Origin: JANXUC01 sp043782485
GTDB lineage: Bacteria > Acidobacteriota > Terriglobia > Terriglobales > Acidobacteriaceae
Reading direction: 5' to 3'
Length of the DNA stretch: 64,000 nt
NCBI GenBank assembly: GCA_043782485.1
Contig: JAYWAL010000102.1
Location: forward strand, 1-64,000
The notes below the pieces were generated by a model. It saw nothing but the letters and a program-made list of their open reading frames with translations. It was not told the DNA's origin and did not search any database. This document shows positions 9,040 to 17,492 of this stretch, piece by piece. Each line of letters begins with the position of its first letter. The first letter of the stretch is position 1. The translations under genes and the position numbers were made by a program.

Positions 9040-9068
9040 AGGGATCCTTCGCTGCGCTCAGGATAACA
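9040..9068 (-). repeat. R1 dispersed repeat, simple form
   Basis: On the minus strand this 29-nt copy opens TGTTATCCTGAGCGCAGCGA and ends AGGATCCCT, matching the simple hairpin-less form of family R1. It lies between the convergent genes ending at 8969 and 9085 and may act as a transcript end structure. Confidence 0.75.
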
Positions 9069-9084
9069 ATTTGGAACAAACACC

Positions 9085-9822
9085 TTAGTCTTGTCGCGCC
9101 TTCCATAAAATCTGCCGCAACATGCCTAGCCACACATCGGCGTCGTCGTGCTTCAAGTTCATGCGGCATACCAGGCGGCGCACTTTTTCTTCGATGTTCA
9201 CATCGGCATTCGAACGCACGTAGCCGCTCTTTTGTAGCGCTTCGAATAGGCTGGCTGTAATCCGCTCCACATCGCCCGCTGTGGCATTTTTAGAACGGGC
9301 AGTTTTGGATTCCGACGCTGCCGCGCGGCCATCGCGAATCAGTTCGTACAAGCAGATGGCCACGGCCTGACCCAGATTCATGGAAATCTGGTCGCCGTAG
9401 GCGGGGATGCGCATGAGCCAGTGGCAATGGCTGAGGTCGGAGTTGGACAGTCCCACTTTTTCTGAGCCGAACAAAAGGGCGATTCGGCCCGACGCCAGCT
9501 GTTTGCGGATCAGCCGCGAGCCGTACTCCACTCGCCGCAGGGGGTGCTGGATCTCCCGGTGGCGGACCGCCGTGGTGCCAACGACCAGGGAGCAGTCGGC
9601 CACCGCCTCGGCGACCGTGCTGTATTCGACGGCGCTGGTCAGGACCTCCGATGCTCCAACAGCCGAGCGGGCATTCCGGAAGGCAACGTCATAGGGGTTG
9701 ACCACGCGCAGGCTGGAGAAGCGGAAATTGCTCATGGCACGGGCGGCGGCCCCCAGGTTCAGGGGGTTGTGGGGGGAGACCAGGACTATGGAGAGGCGGT
9801 CGAGCTTGGGGGCTACGGGCAC
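9085..9822 (-). CDS. trmJ: tRNA (cytidine/uridine-2'-O-)-methyltransferase, TrmJ type
   Basis: 245 residues of SpoU/SPOUT class. The opening LSIVLVSPHNPLNLGAAARAM contains the family motif N-x-G-x-x-A-R with the conserved Asn and Arg. The C-terminal knot motifs include LLFGSEKVGLSNSDL and IPAYGDQISMNLGQAVAICLYEL, which bind S-adenosylmethionine. The family 2'-O-methylates tRNA, TrmJ at position 32. The length and C-terminal helical extension fit TrmJ better than TrmH or TrmL, but the subfamily is not certain. It starts at GTG 9822. Confidence 0.85.
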   Translation of the reverse strand: MPVAPKLDRLSIVLVSPHNPLNLGAAARAMSNFRFSSLRVVNPYDVAFRNARSAVGASEVLTSAVEYSTVAEAVADCSLVVGTTAVRHREIQHPLRRVEYGSRLIRKQLASGRIALLFGSEKVGLSNSDLSHCHWLMRIPAYGDQISMNLGQAVAICLYELIRDGRAAASESKTARSKNATAGDVERITASLFEALQKSGYVRSNADVNIEEKVRRLVCRMNLKHDDADVWLGMLRQILWKARQD

Positions 9823-10103
9823 GTTTTTGGCTCCAGGGTCTTGATTCTAAAGCTAAAAGTGGGTCAAAGCTGGGGCATTCCGATGTGGCGTAAGGGGCGG
9901 TCGGGCTACCCTCTAGACAACCAAAGGCTATGTAAATTAATATGGCGTTTTTTCCACAGGCAGAGTACACTAGAGTTGCGTTAGATTTTAGTGGCTCGTT
10001 GCAAGTTCGTGTCTACCCTGCTCTACAGAGTGACCCTGCCTGCACCATCCCGTATCAATCCAGCGCACAATCTAAAGAAACACCGAGGTTTACAAGCACC
10101 AAC
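9823..10103 (+). promoter_or_regulatory. leader region upstream of the cold-shock gene
   Basis: This 281-bp gap lies between the divergent trmJ and cold-shock genes. The AT-rich stretch around 9930-9995, contrasting with GC-rich surroundings, is where the csp promoter is likely to lie. Cold-shock mRNAs typically have long structured leaders, and up to about 100-150 nt of leader is possible here. No cold box can be assigned by eye. Confidence 0.4.
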
Positions 10104-10304
10104 ATGGAACAAGGAACAGTAAAGTGGTTTAACGACGCAAAGGGATACGGCTTCATCAGCCGTCAGAACGGCGAAGATGTTTTCGTGCATTTTTCGGCCA
10201 TCCAGTCCAACGGATTCCGCAGCTTGCAAGAAGGCCAAGCCGTGCAGTTTGACGTGGTGAAGGGTCCGAAGGGCTGGCAGGCAGAGAACGTCAAGGTTCT
10301 GTAA
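10104..10304 (+). CDS. cold-shock domain protein
   Basis: 66 residues, the standard CspA-family length. Both RNA-binding motifs are intact: RNP1-like KGYGFI and RNP2-like VFVHF, after the opening GTVKWFNDAKG. The protein binds single-stranded RNA and DNA and melts mRNA structure. The open frame continues upstream to 9942, but homology begins exactly at the ATG at 10104. A strong hairpin with a T-tract follows 50 nt after the stop codon, so this is a single-gene transcript. Confidence 0.95.
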   Translation: MEQGTVKWFNDAKGYGFISRQNGEDVFVHFSAIQSNGFRSLQEGQAVQFDVVKGPKGWQAENVKVL

Positions 10305-10351
10305 ATCTTACGTTCTGTAAGTAGAGACCAAGATTTTCTACAAGTCTTCAA

Positions 10352-10387
10352 AAGAAAGAGCGGCTTAGGCTGCTCTTTTCTTTTTTG
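10352..10387 (+). terminator. intrinsic terminator of the cold-shock gene
   Basis: The stem AAAGAGC / GCTCTTT (10355-10361 with 10372-10378) is followed immediately by a T-rich run (TCTTTTTT). It lies 50 nt after the csp stop codon and reads on the plus strand. Confidence 0.85.
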
Positions 10388-10519
10388 AGCGGAAAGAATC
10401 GGCAACAAAAGCGCGCCCATCTTCGTATCTGCGAGTACTACATAGCGAGCGGGCGTGGGGATGCGATTGGATTTTTCGGCATTCTCGGGTAGCCTAGTTC
10501 ATTGCCAGGAGGTACTTGC

Positions 10520-11506
10520 GTGACCGATTCCTTTCCCGAACCAATCCCCGAAGGACAACTGCGGCTGGCCGAACTGCCCGTGCCTGGGAGCGAACCCCTC
10601 CAGCCGCATTACCTGACCCAGTTATTTTTTGGCCCTGAAGGATTGCGCCCAGGTTGGGGGTTCGCTCTGTATCTTGCGCTGGTTTTTGCCATGCTCATGA
10701 CGGCGCGATTGGTGCTGCATTCTGGGATGCATCGGCTGAAGGGTTCGGTTTGGCAATTCCTGGCGCAGGAGTTGATTGTGACTGTCTGCGCTATGGTTCC
10801 GGCCATTGTGATGAGCCGCATTGAGCGGCGTCCGTTCGGGATCTATGGACTCCCGGCGCGAGGCGCGTTCGGGGTCAAATTCTTTTCCGGCGTGGTCTGG
10901 GGGTTTATATCCCTAAGCCTACTGCTGGGCATGTTGCGTGGAGCACATGCGTTCTATTTTGGGGCCATCGGCGAGCACGGGACGCGCGCGCTGAAATTCG
11001 CCCTATTCTGGGCCGCGGTTTTTCTGCTGGTTGGATTTTTCGAAGAATTTCTTTTCCGCGGCTATGCGCTGTTCACGCTGAGTCGGGGAATCGGATTCTG
11101 GCCAACGGCCGTCGCGCTCTCTCTGCTGTTCGGGGGCGTGCATTTGGGAAACGCCGGGGAAAGCTGGCGCGGCGGCTTGTCTGCGGGCCTGATTGGCTTG
11201 TTCTTTTGCTTCACCGTGCGCCGCACCGGAACTCTATGGTTCGCCATTGGCCTGCATGCGTCGTGGGATTGGGCCCAGAGCTACTTCTACGGCGTAGCGG
11301 ATAGCGGAATGATGGCGCAGGGCCACTTGCTGAACCCTTCGTTCCATGGACCGGCGTGGCTGACGGGTGGGAGTGTGGGGCCGGAAGGCAGTGTGCTGGT
11401 GTTTGCCGTGATTGGGATGTTGTTTCTAGTGTTCCATTTTACGCATCCTGCGAAGCCGGAGCCGTTGCTGGCGGAGGCGCGGGACGGCGGGATGGCGGTT
11501 TCGTAA
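10520..11506 (+). CDS. CPBP family intramembrane glutamic endopeptidase
   Basis: About 328 residues with roughly eight hydrophobic segments. The catalytic pair EExxxR appears as FFEEFLFRGYALF, and the conserved His lies in FGGVHLGNAGE, the abortive-infection/CAAX protease signature. Bacterial members cleave membrane-embedded peptides, some in bacteriocin immunity; the substrate here is unknown. A textbook ribosome site, AGGAGGT at 10507-10513, sits six nt before the GTG at 10520 and decides the start over the TTG at 10502. The cytosolic N-terminal tail has about 40 residues before the first membrane helix. Confidence 0.88.
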   Translation: MTDSFPEPIPEGQLRLAELPVPGSEPLQPHYLTQLFFGPEGLRPGWGFALYLALVFAMLMTARLVLHSGMHRLKGSVWQFLAQELIVTVCAMVPAIVMSRIERRPFGIYGLPARGAFGVKFFSGVVWGFISLSLLLGMLRGAHAFYFGAIGEHGTRALKFALFWAAVFLLVGFFEEFLFRGYALFTLSRGIGFWPTAVALSLLFGGVHLGNAGESWRGGLSAGLIGLFFCFTVRRTGTLWFAIGLHASWDWAQSYFYGVADSGMMAQGHLLNPSFHGPAWLTGGSVGPEGSVLVFAVIGMLFLVFHFTHPAKPEPLLAEARDGGMAVS

Positions 11507-11520
11507 GAAATTCCCTTGCA

Positions 11521-11542
11521 GCACGGGCGGGGACGCCCGTGC
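11521..11542. repeat. R2 GC hairpin repeat
   Basis: A 22-nt palindrome with the arms GCACGGGC and GCCCGTGC around a six-nt core, followed by CTCCA. An identical 22-mer is at 30932-30953. It lies 14 nt after the CPBP gene and just before the convergent lipid kinase end. Confidence 0.8.
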
Positions 11543-11547
11543 CTCCA

Positions 11548-12435
11548 CTAGCGGGTTGGCACAATCACGCGCAACGCCTGCGGCGCAATACCAATCTCCA
11601 CCGGCGTCTGGCAGACGAATTCCCCGTCGGCGTAAACGTCTACCGCAGGCTGCGTGGCGAGTTGAAATCGCGTGGCTTGAAGATATTCCACTTCCGAAAA
11701 CTTCAGATGATTCCCGCCGTAGACTGACGGGAACAAGCGCAATAACTTCGCCTTGGACATGGAGCCGATCACGCAGGCATCGAGCAATCCGTCCGTCATG
11801 TCGGCACGGGGAGCGATTTGCATCCCGCCGCCATACCAGGGCGTGTTGGCGAAGGCGGCTAACACGCGCGGGACAGAACTGTGCGGACTGGCATCCACTC
11901 GCAACTCCACCTGTGGCGGCTTAAAACGCGCTAAAGCCACCGGGAGGCTCAACGCATAGCCTCCGTTGGCGCGAAGCCACCGGGGAAGATCGTTGGCGAT
12001 GCGCGCCGTGGCCGTGTCCAAGCCCACTCCGGCGACGCAGGAAAAATAATGAGGCTGTGGTTGACCGGGCTGCACGATTGTACCGAGGTCGATTGCACGT
12101 ACGTTGTTCGCGCCTTCGGCAAAACGCTTCCATGCCAATGCTGCTTGCTCCAAGCTGCGCAGGTTCAACGACCGGGCAAAATCGTTGCCGCTGCCCCGAG
12201 GAACTACCAACACCGGCAACTGCAATCGCACCAGATCCGTGAGATGCCGATGAATGGTGCCGTCGCCACCGAAGATCAGAATGGCGTCGAGGCCGGTGGC
12301 CTCAGCAGGCACGCCGAGCGCGAAGCTAGTCGTGTCCGAACGGAAGGCTTGCAAATCTTCGGTCGAAGTCCCGATTCCCAGAATGGCCGCAGCGCGCATG
12401 TCGCGGAAGGGTAACAGAAAATTGCTCCGCAACAT
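11548..12435 (-). CDS. diacylglycerol kinase family lipid kinase
   Basis: 295 residues. The nucleotide-binding motif FGGDGTIHRHL and the downstream PRGSGNDFARSL are diagnostic of the DagK/YegS/LCB5 catalytic fold. The C-terminal beta-sandwich contains the family's DGLLDACVIG segment. These enzymes phosphorylate diacylglycerol, phosphatidylglycerol or sphingoid bases at the membrane; the lipid is not predictable from the sequence. The start is the ATG at 12435. It lies 40 nt downstream of tyrS on the same strand and may be transcribed with it. Confidence 0.85.
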   Translation of the reverse strand: MLRSNFLLPFRDMRAAAILGIGTSTEDLQAFRSDTTSFALGVPAEATGLDAILIFGGDGTIHRHLTDLVRLQLPVLVVPRGSGNDFARSLNLRSLEQAALAWKRFAEGANNVRAIDLGTIVQPGQPQPHYFSCVAGVGLDTATARIANDLPRWLRANGGYALSLPVALARFKPPQVELRVDASPHSSVPRVLAAFANTPWYGGGMQIAPRADMTDGLLDACVIGSMSKAKLLRLFPSVYGGNHLKFSEVEYLQATRFQLATQPAVDVYADGEFVCQTPVEIGIAPQALRVIVPTR

Positions 12436-12474
12436 ATTTGCGCGGCAACGAGTTCAGACTACATTACGTAAGAA

Positions 12475-13800
12475 TCAGTAAAAAGATACGCGGTACATTT
12501 TCTTGCCCGCGCGCACCGTCAGCATTGTGGCGTCTGGATATAACGCAAGCTTGTTTCGATCCTTCTCGACCAGCTTCCCCTCGATTCGAACTGCCCCTTG
12601 TTTAATTTTTCTTGCGCCGTCAGACACCGAATCGGCAAGTCCGGACTCCGCAAGTAACTTGTCTATCCTCACAACCAAGTAGGTCGGACGAAGCTCAGTA
12701 TCCAAGAAGTGAATGTTCTGGTCTCGCTCAGGGGGCGGGGCATACCCAGGTCTGATCTCCCCCTTCTCGACCTGAATCTTGCTGAGGGCGACCCTCACTG
12801 CGGTTATGTTCTGCGGAGCCTCCCGTCGCTGAAATTGCGCCGTCCAGTCTTCCTGCGCCTGACTCGCCGCCTCTGTTGTATGAAAATCCTCCACGATTTG
12901 CCTCGCTAGGCTTTTCTTTAACTCCATAGGATGCGTCTTGCGATTTTCGTAGTCCTGCTTCAGTTGATCAATCGCAACCATCGATAAATCCGTCAGCAAC
13001 TCGTAATACCTCCACATCATGGCGTCGGAAATCGACATGACCTTGCCAAACATCTCCACCGGCGGCTCGTGGATGCCGACGGCGTTCCCCAAAGACTTCG
13101 ACATCTTTTGCACGCCATCGAGGCCTTCCAGAATCGGTACGGTCAACACGATCTGCGAAGGCTCACCGTAGCTGCGTTGCAACTCGCGGCCCACCAGTAG
13201 ATTGAATTTCTGATCCGTGCCGCCGAGTTCGACATCGGCCTTGAGAGCGACGGAATCATAACCCTGCGCCAGCGGATAGAGCAGCTCGTGCAGAGCAATC
13301 GGCTTTTCCTGCTGAAAACGCTTGTGAAAATCTTCGCGCTCCAGCATTTGCGATACGGTGTACTTCGCCGTTAGGCGGATAAAATCTTCCGCGGTAAACT
13401 TCGCGAACCACTCGTTATTGAAACGGACTTCGGTCTTTTCGGGATTCAGAATCTTGAAAACCTGGGCTTTGTAAGTCTCGGCATTGCGGAGAATATCTTC
13501 CCGCGAAAGAGGAGGCCGCGTCACGGATCGCCCCGTGGGATCGCCAATCATGCCCGTAAAATCGCCGATTAGAAAGATGACGGTATGACCAAGATCCTGA
13601 AAATGCTTCAGCTTGCGCAGCAGCACGGTGTGGCCTAAGTGCAAATCCGGAGCGGTGGGATCGAATCCGGCCTTCACGCGCAGCGGTATGCCGGTAGCGA
13701 GGGATTTTTCCAGTCGCGCGCGCAGCTCTCCGGTATGAATGATCTCCGCTGCGCCCTTGGAGATGTAGGCGAGCTGTTCGTCAACTGAGAGAAAGGTCAT
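12475..13800 (-). CDS. tyrS: tyrosyl-tRNA synthetase
   Basis: 441 residues. The class I signature HIGH appears as HLGH in DPTAPDLHLGHTVLL, and the KMSKS loop is exact (VQKMSKSLGNAVGI). A C-terminal S4 RNA-binding domain (about 375-435, VVRIDKLLAESGLADSVSDG) holds the tRNA. It charges tRNA-Tyr in the cytosol. The ATG at 13800 gives the usual N-terminus. The long tRNA-binding insert and lack of extra domains fit the common bacterial TyrS/TyrZ type. It precedes the lipid kinase and follows purN, all on the minus strand. Confidence 0.95.
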   Translation of the reverse strand: MTFLSVDEQLAYISKGAAEIIHTGELRARLEKSLATGIPLRVKAGFDPTAPDLHLGHTVLLRKLKHFQDLGHTVIFLIGDFTGMIGDPTGRSVTRPPLSREDILRNAETYKAQVFKILNPEKTEVRFNNEWFAKFTAEDFIRLTAKYTVSQMLEREDFHKRFQQEKPIALHELLYPLAQGYDSVALKADVELGGTDQKFNLLVGRELQRSYGEPSQIVLTVPILEGLDGVQKMSKSLGNAVGIHEPPVEMFGKVMSISDAMMWRYYELLTDLSMVAIDQLKQDYENRKTHPMELKKSLARQIVEDFHTTEAASQAQEDWTAQFQRREAPQNITAVRVALSKIQVEKGEIRPGYAPPPERDQNIHFLDTELRPTYLVVRIDKLLAESGLADSVSDGARKIKQGAVRIEGKLVEKDRNKLALYPDATMLTVRAGKKMYRVSFY

Positions 13801-13825
13801 CGAGAAGATTATAGCGAGTGAGGAA

Positions 13826-14431
13826 TCAACCTCGCCTAATCAGTCTGCGGCCGGCAACTTCAAATCTCCCGCTGAGCACGATGTTCAACGCCTCTGAATA
13901 GGCGCTATGTTCCTGCACGAGGATGCGCGCCGCCAGCGTATGGTCATCATCGGCATCCAGCACGGAAACGGTTTTCTGAAGAATAATCGCACCATGATCG
14001 AGCTGCTCGTCCACCAAATGCACCGTGCACCCAGAAACGCGCACGCCATAGTCGAACGCCTGCTTCTGCGCCTCCAGGCCGGGAAAAGCGGGCAAGAGCG
14101 AAGGATGAATGTTGAGAATGTGTTGCGGAAACTGCTGCACAAACCATGGCGAAAGGAGCCGCATGTAGCCAGCCAAACACACCCACTCGACGGAATGATC
14201 TTTGAGGGCGGCTACGACGGCGCGGTCGTGCTCTTCGCGCGCGTGGCCTTTGGAAGGAATCACCAGCGCTGTTAGTCCGCGCTGCTTCGCCGTCTCAATC
14301 CCCGGAGCGTCCTCTTTGTTCGAGATCACTATCGCGATGCGCGCATTCGGGATGCGCCCTGCGTCAATGCTATCCGCAATGGCGATGAAGTTCGAGCCGC
14401 GTCCGGAAAGAAGTATGCCCAGGTTGTGCAT
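13826..14431 (-). CDS. purN: phosphoribosylglycinamide formyltransferase
   Basis: 201 residues from the ATG at 14431 (MHNLGILLSGRGSNF); a GTG five codons upstream is also possible. The catalytic Asn-His pair is in ILNIHPSLLPAFPG and the Asp in DEQLDHGAIILQ. The enzyme transfers a formyl group from 10-formyl-tetrahydrofolate to GAR in de novo purine synthesis. It follows purM on the same strand, the next-but-one pathway enzyme, separated by a 125-nt repeat-containing gap. Confidence 0.95.
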   Translation of the reverse strand: MHNLGILLSGRGSNFIAIADSIDAGRIPNARIAIVISNKEDAPGIETAKQRGLTALVIPSKGHAREEHDRAVVAALKDHSVEWVCLAGYMRLLSPWFVQQFPQHILNIHPSLLPAFPGLEAQKQAFDYGVRVSGCTVHLVDEQLDHGAIILQKTVSVLDADDDHTLAARILVQEHSAYSEALNIVLSGRFEVAGRRLIRRG

Positions 14432-14447
14432 GGAATTCAAAATCACT

Positions 14448-14550
14448 CACCACGAAAACACTGAGACACTGAGGAATCACACCAAAATATTGTGGAGATC
14501 AACAGTAGGGACAGCGGGAACACCTGACTTTCTCAGTGTCTCCGTGGTAA
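14448..14550. repeat. inverted-arm intergenic repeat between purM and purN
   Basis: The left arm near 14448-14475 (ACCACGAAAACACTGAGACA) and the right arm near 14530-14550 (CTCAGTGTCTCCGTGGT) are imperfect reverse complements about 60 nt apart. Transcribed within a purM-purN message, they would form a long hairpin. Confidence 0.6.
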
Positions 14551-14556
14551 AACGCC

Positions 14557-15624
14557 CTAGACGTAAGCCACTTTCCGCTCACCCTTCACAATCCGCCCGA
14601 CCGTGTAATGCTTCTCGCCAATCCGCTCCAGCAGTCCTTGCGCCTTCTTGAACTTCGCCGCGGGAACCACCAGCAGCATGCCCAGGCCCATGTTAAAAGT
14701 CCGCAACATGTCGTCCTGCGGAACGTTCCCCAGCTTCTGCAAATGCTCAAAAATCGGCTGCACCGGCCAGGAGCCTAACTCAATCTCGGCCGCCACGTTG
14801 CGCGGAAGAACACGCGGCAGATTCTCGGTAATTCCTCCGCCGGTAATGTGTGCCATGGCCGCCACCAGGTCATTCTCGACCATGCGCTTGATCACGTGCC
14901 AGTAGCTCTTGTGAATCTTCAGCAGTTCGGTGCCGACTTTACCCTTGATTTCGTTCACATACGTATCCGGCGTGTACCCGGCGACTTCAAACAGCAACTT
15001 CCGCGCCAGCGAATACCCGTTCGTGTGCAGGCCCGTCGAAGGCAAGCCAAAAATCACGTCGCCAGCTTCCACAGTCTTGCCGGTAATAATCTTCTCGCGC
15101 TCCACCACGCCCACGATAAAGCCGGCCAAGTCGTATTCATCCTCGGGATAAAACCCAGGCATTTCGGCCGTCTCGCCGCCAATCAAGGCACAACCGTTGG
15201 CCTTGCAGGCCTCGGCCAGACCCTCCACCACCTTCACCGCGACTTCGCCGTCCAGTTTTCCGGTGGCCAAGTAGTCCAGAAAAAACAGCGGCGTCGCGCC
15301 TTGCACCGCAATGTCGTTCACGCAGTGGTTGACCAAATCTGCGCCAACCGTGCGATGGCTACCCGTCTCAAAGGCTAGGCGCAACTTGGTTCCCACTCCG
15401 TCGGCGCTCGAAACCAGCACCGGGTCTTTGTACTTGGCGCCGAGCGAAAACAGCCCGCCGAAACCGCCGATTTCACTCAGCACGCCCCGCGTAAACGTCT
15501 TTTGCGCCAGATACTTAATCCGCTGCTTGGCACGATTGCCAGCGTCAATGTTCACGCCAGCGTCGGCGTAGGTAATGATCTTGGGACTCGTTGGTTTCGG
15601 AGGCTTAGGCACGATTTTCAACAA
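14557..15624 (-). CDS. purM: phosphoribosylformylglycinamidine cyclo-ligase
   Basis: 355 residues. The AIR synthase N-domain is seen in YADAGVNIDAGNRAKQRIK and GTKLRLAFETG, with the ATP/metal motif ALIGGETAEMPGFY. The C-domain has AHITGGGITENLPRVLP and GMLLVVP. It closes FGAM to AIR in purine synthesis. No ATG lies near the N-terminus; the frame opens with TTG at 15624 followed by another TTG, and homology begins about 18 residues later, so the exact start is uncertain. It heads a purM-purN pair. Confidence 0.95.
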   Translation of the reverse strand: MLKIVPKPPKPTSPKIITYADAGVNIDAGNRAKQRIKYLAQKTFTRGVLSEIGGFGGLFSLGAKYKDPVLVSSADGVGTKLRLAFETGSHRTVGADLVNHCVNDIAVQGATPLFFLDYLATGKLDGEVAVKVVEGLAEACKANGCALIGGETAEMPGFYPEDEYDLAGFIVGVVEREKIITGKTVEAGDVIFGLPSTGLHTNGYSLARKLLFEVAGYTPDTYVNEIKGKVGTELLKIHKSYWHVIKRMVENDLVAAMAHITGGGITENLPRVLPRNVAAEIELGSWPVQPIFEHLQKLGNVPQDDMLRTFNMGLGMLLVVPAAKFKKAQGLLERIGEKHYTVGRIVKGERKVAYV

Positions 15625-15802
15625 TCTTTTCTGGTCGAAACCGGGTGCTGTCTCAATCGGTTCAGGTCTAAAAACTGGGATTACACGGGCTGGATCCAGA
15701 CGGATGGAACACCAGGCAACAACGTTCTGGAAGCCTTATTGTAGCACGCAGGCGCGACCGGCCTGAGCCGCCAGGAATGCCCTCCCCGCCGCGCCCACAA
15801 AG

Positions 15803-15831
15803 AAAAAACCCCGGCTCGCAAGCCGGGGTTT
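15803..15831 (-). terminator. intrinsic terminator of the small Lys/His-rich gene
   Basis: An 11-bp perfect stem (AAACCCCGGCT / AGCCGGGGTTT, 15806-15816 with 15821-15831) with a CGCA loop is followed on the minus strand by TTTTTTCT. It lies 19 nt after the stop codon of the gene at 15850. Confidence 0.9.
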
Positions 15832-15849
15832 GGCCGAACGAATCTCCAA

Positions 15850-16044
15850 TTACTTCTTGTCGTCCATCTTGTCCATCTTCTCGGCCTTTTCCTTCTTGTG
15901 ATGCTTGTGGTGCTTCTTGCCCTTCTTTTCCATCTTGTCTTCCATCTTGTCCATCTTCTTGTCATCGGCGGGCTTGCACTCGGCAAACGCAACCGACGAG
16001 CTGACCAGCGCCAGGGCGAACAACATCGCGATTAGCTTCTTCAT
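15850..16044 (-). CDS. small secreted Lys/Met/His-rich repeat protein (MXKDX-like)
   Basis: 64 residues from the ATG at 16044, with AAGGAG nine nt upstream. A signal peptide, MKKLIAMLFALALVSSSVAFA, is followed by a mature part made almost only of Lys, Met, Asp, Glu and His. Short repeats (KMDKMEDKMEKK, then KHHKHHKK, then EKMDKMDDKK) resemble the pentapeptide MXKDX repeat family, whose function is unknown. A single Cys follows the cleavage site. Met and His richness would suit periplasmic metal binding, but this is inference. A strong terminator follows. Confidence 0.75.
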   Translation of the reverse strand: MKKLIAMLFALALVSSSVAFAECKPADDKKMDKMEDKMEKKGKKHHKHHKKEKAEKMDKMDDKK

Positions 16045-16391
16045 GGGGTAAAACTCCTTCATTTCCTAGTTCTAGGGTTTTCACGTGGACGCACGTTTTC
16101 CCGGTTTGCGCCAGGAGCGGAATCCATCGTCCGAATTGTATGCCAAAGCGGGTTCGGTTGCCAGAATCGGAAGTCGCCTAGGCGCGGAGGGGTTGCCGCA
16201 AGGCGAAGACTAGGGCTGTAGGGACGAGGCCGGGAATGCAGAGGTCAGAAGCACGGAAAGTCAGACCGCGGAAGTAAAGGCAAAAACAGAATTCAGATTG
16301 CAGAAGTAACGGCCCCCAATGGAACGGTATCTCGCCGGGAACGAGGACTTTACTTCTACATTCTGACTTCTGCATTCTGATTTCCCCTCCC
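16045..16391. other. intergenic region holding one R4 repeat
   Basis: This 347-bp gap contains the upstream region of the small secreted gene (about 16045-16190). An R4 repeat occupies most of the remainder up to the RES toxin stop. I see no gene in it. Confidence 0.5.
16231..16383. repeat. R4 degenerate CTTCTGC-type inverted repeat
   Basis: The left arm has GTCAGA, GCGGAAGTAAA and CAGATTGCAGAAGTAA units. The right arm has TTTACTTCTACATTCTGACT and TCTGCATTCTGATTTC, the reverse complement. A non-repeated centre of about 50 nt separates them. Related copies are at 17358 and 32628. Confidence 0.65.
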
Positions 16392-16871
16392 TCACCGCCC
16401 AAAAATCCTCTGGTCCCACATCACCGGCATTGGCACCGACGCCGTGATCCGGGCAAAATCCGGATGCCGCTGATGAATCAGCACATTGCGCTCCACCCCG
16501 CCGCTTGGCACCGACGGCACCAAGAGCACCGCCGTCCGTTGCTCTTCATACCAGCGGCTGCCCCAGGCTCGACTCGCCCTGCCGTCTGCCGCATCCCAGC
16601 CGGGCACGTCTTCCGGACCAATCTCCTCCATCTCCACTTCCACCTGAATTTGAATCTGAATGTAGGCAAACCCGCGCGGAACCCGGCCGAGATTACTGTG
16701 TACCAGAATCTCCAACAGCGCGCCGGAGAATGATGTCGCGGCGTAAATTACCGACTGCCCTTTGCGGCTCCAGCGTGCCCCGTGGAGTGCCGCACCCGCT
16801 CCGTCGAACAGCTCATGCCGGGCCTGACCGATCCGCGTTGCCAGCAGCGGCCCCTTATACCGGGAGACCAT
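16392..16871 (-). CDS. RES domain toxin
   Basis: 159 residues, typical of RES-domain toxins. The conserved Arg is in HGARWSRKGQSVIYAA, the Tyr in the same segment and the Glu in ALLEILVHSN. Characterised RES toxins degrade NAD+ by phosphorolysis or hydrolysis and halt growth. It starts 2 nt after its antitoxin gene, so the two form one operon with the antitoxin first, as is usual for RES/Xre modules. The start is the ATG at 16871. No truncation is visible. Confidence 0.85.
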   Translation of the reverse strand: MVSRYKGPLLATRIGQARHELFDGAGAALHGARWSRKGQSVIYAATSFSGALLEILVHSNLGRVPRGFAYIQIQIQVEVEMEEIGPEDVPGWDAADGRASRAWGSRWYEEQRTAVLLVPSVPSGGVERNVLIHQRHPDFARITASVPMPVMWDQRIFGR

Positions 16872-16873
16872 AC

Positions 16874-17308
16874 TTAAACCGGGAGACCATATTCCAGCCG
16901 GTCCAGCACCTCTTCCACCCGCCGCGCTCCCAATTCCGTCAAGGCCGACTCAATCGGCGTCCGCCCGGAAAGCTCCGGATGCGGTTGCTTCAACCATGTT
17001 CGCGCATCTTCCCGGTCGTCCCATACCGCCTCGGCCGACGCAATCACCCGCGCCAACCTCTCGGTGCGCTCACTCTCCGCCAGACGAAGGCGCAACACAC
17101 GCCGCTTAAATGTGGCTTGCGGCACCACCAAATACAGGATCCGGTTGCGCTCGCTGGCCACCGCAAAGATGCGTTGCAAGGCACATCGCAGAGCCGCCTT
17201 GGGCATTCCGGCCAAAACCAGGGCCTCCAGGTCGTTATTGGAGCGCACCCTCCGCCCCAACACCGCCACGCCCCCTAATATCTCCGCAATCCGATTGGCT
17301 TCGACCAT
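16874..17308 (-). CDS. Xre/MbcA/ParS-type antitoxin (DUF2384)
   Basis: 144 residues. The N-terminal half is a helical DNA-binding region. The C-terminal half carries the antitoxin toxin-binding domain: TERLARVIASAEAVWDDRED, a Trp-Leu motif (ARTWLKQPHPELSGRTPIE) and a C-terminal helix. The WL-x-P-x-x-x-L-x-G-x-x-P-x pattern is diagnostic of the RES partner family. It should neutralise the RES toxin and repress the operon. A -10-like TAGAAT lies just upstream of the ATG at 17308 on the minus strand. Confidence 0.87.
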   Translation of the reverse strand: MVEANRIAEILGGVAVLGRRVRSNNDLEALVLAGMPKAALRCALQRIFAVASERNRILYLVVPQATFKRRVLRLRLAESERTERLARVIASAEAVWDDREDARTWLKQPHPELSGRTPIESALTELGARRVEEVLDRLEYGLPV

Positions 17309-17357
17309 GGCATCATTCTATACCATAAGGCAGCTCAGATGATACCAATGATTGCGA

Positions 17358-17488
17358 AAGGCGAAGTCAGATCGCAGAAGTAAAAGCCGCCATTAGTGAG
17401 GAGAATACTTCCAGGAATTAGGTTTTACCTTCTGCATTCTGACTTCCGCCTTCTCACTTCTCACCTCTGCCTTCCGCCTTCTGCATTG
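17358..17488. repeat. R4 degenerate CTTCTGC-type inverted repeat
   Basis: The left arm GAAGTCAGATCGCAGAAGTA (about 17363-17382) faces a right arm, TTTTACCTTCTGCATTCTGA, that continues as degenerate CTTCYGC repeats to 17488. It fills the gap between the antitoxin promoter and the carboxylase stop codon. Confidence 0.65.
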
Positions 17489-17492
17489 CCCT

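Noticed and set aside
10030..10103. RNA thermometer or cold box in the csp leader
   Set aside because: The leader may be structured, but no conserved element could be identified by eye.
16231..17488. CRISPR-like array
   Set aside because: The repeated units are degenerate, irregularly spaced, arranged as inverted arms, and no cas gene is near.
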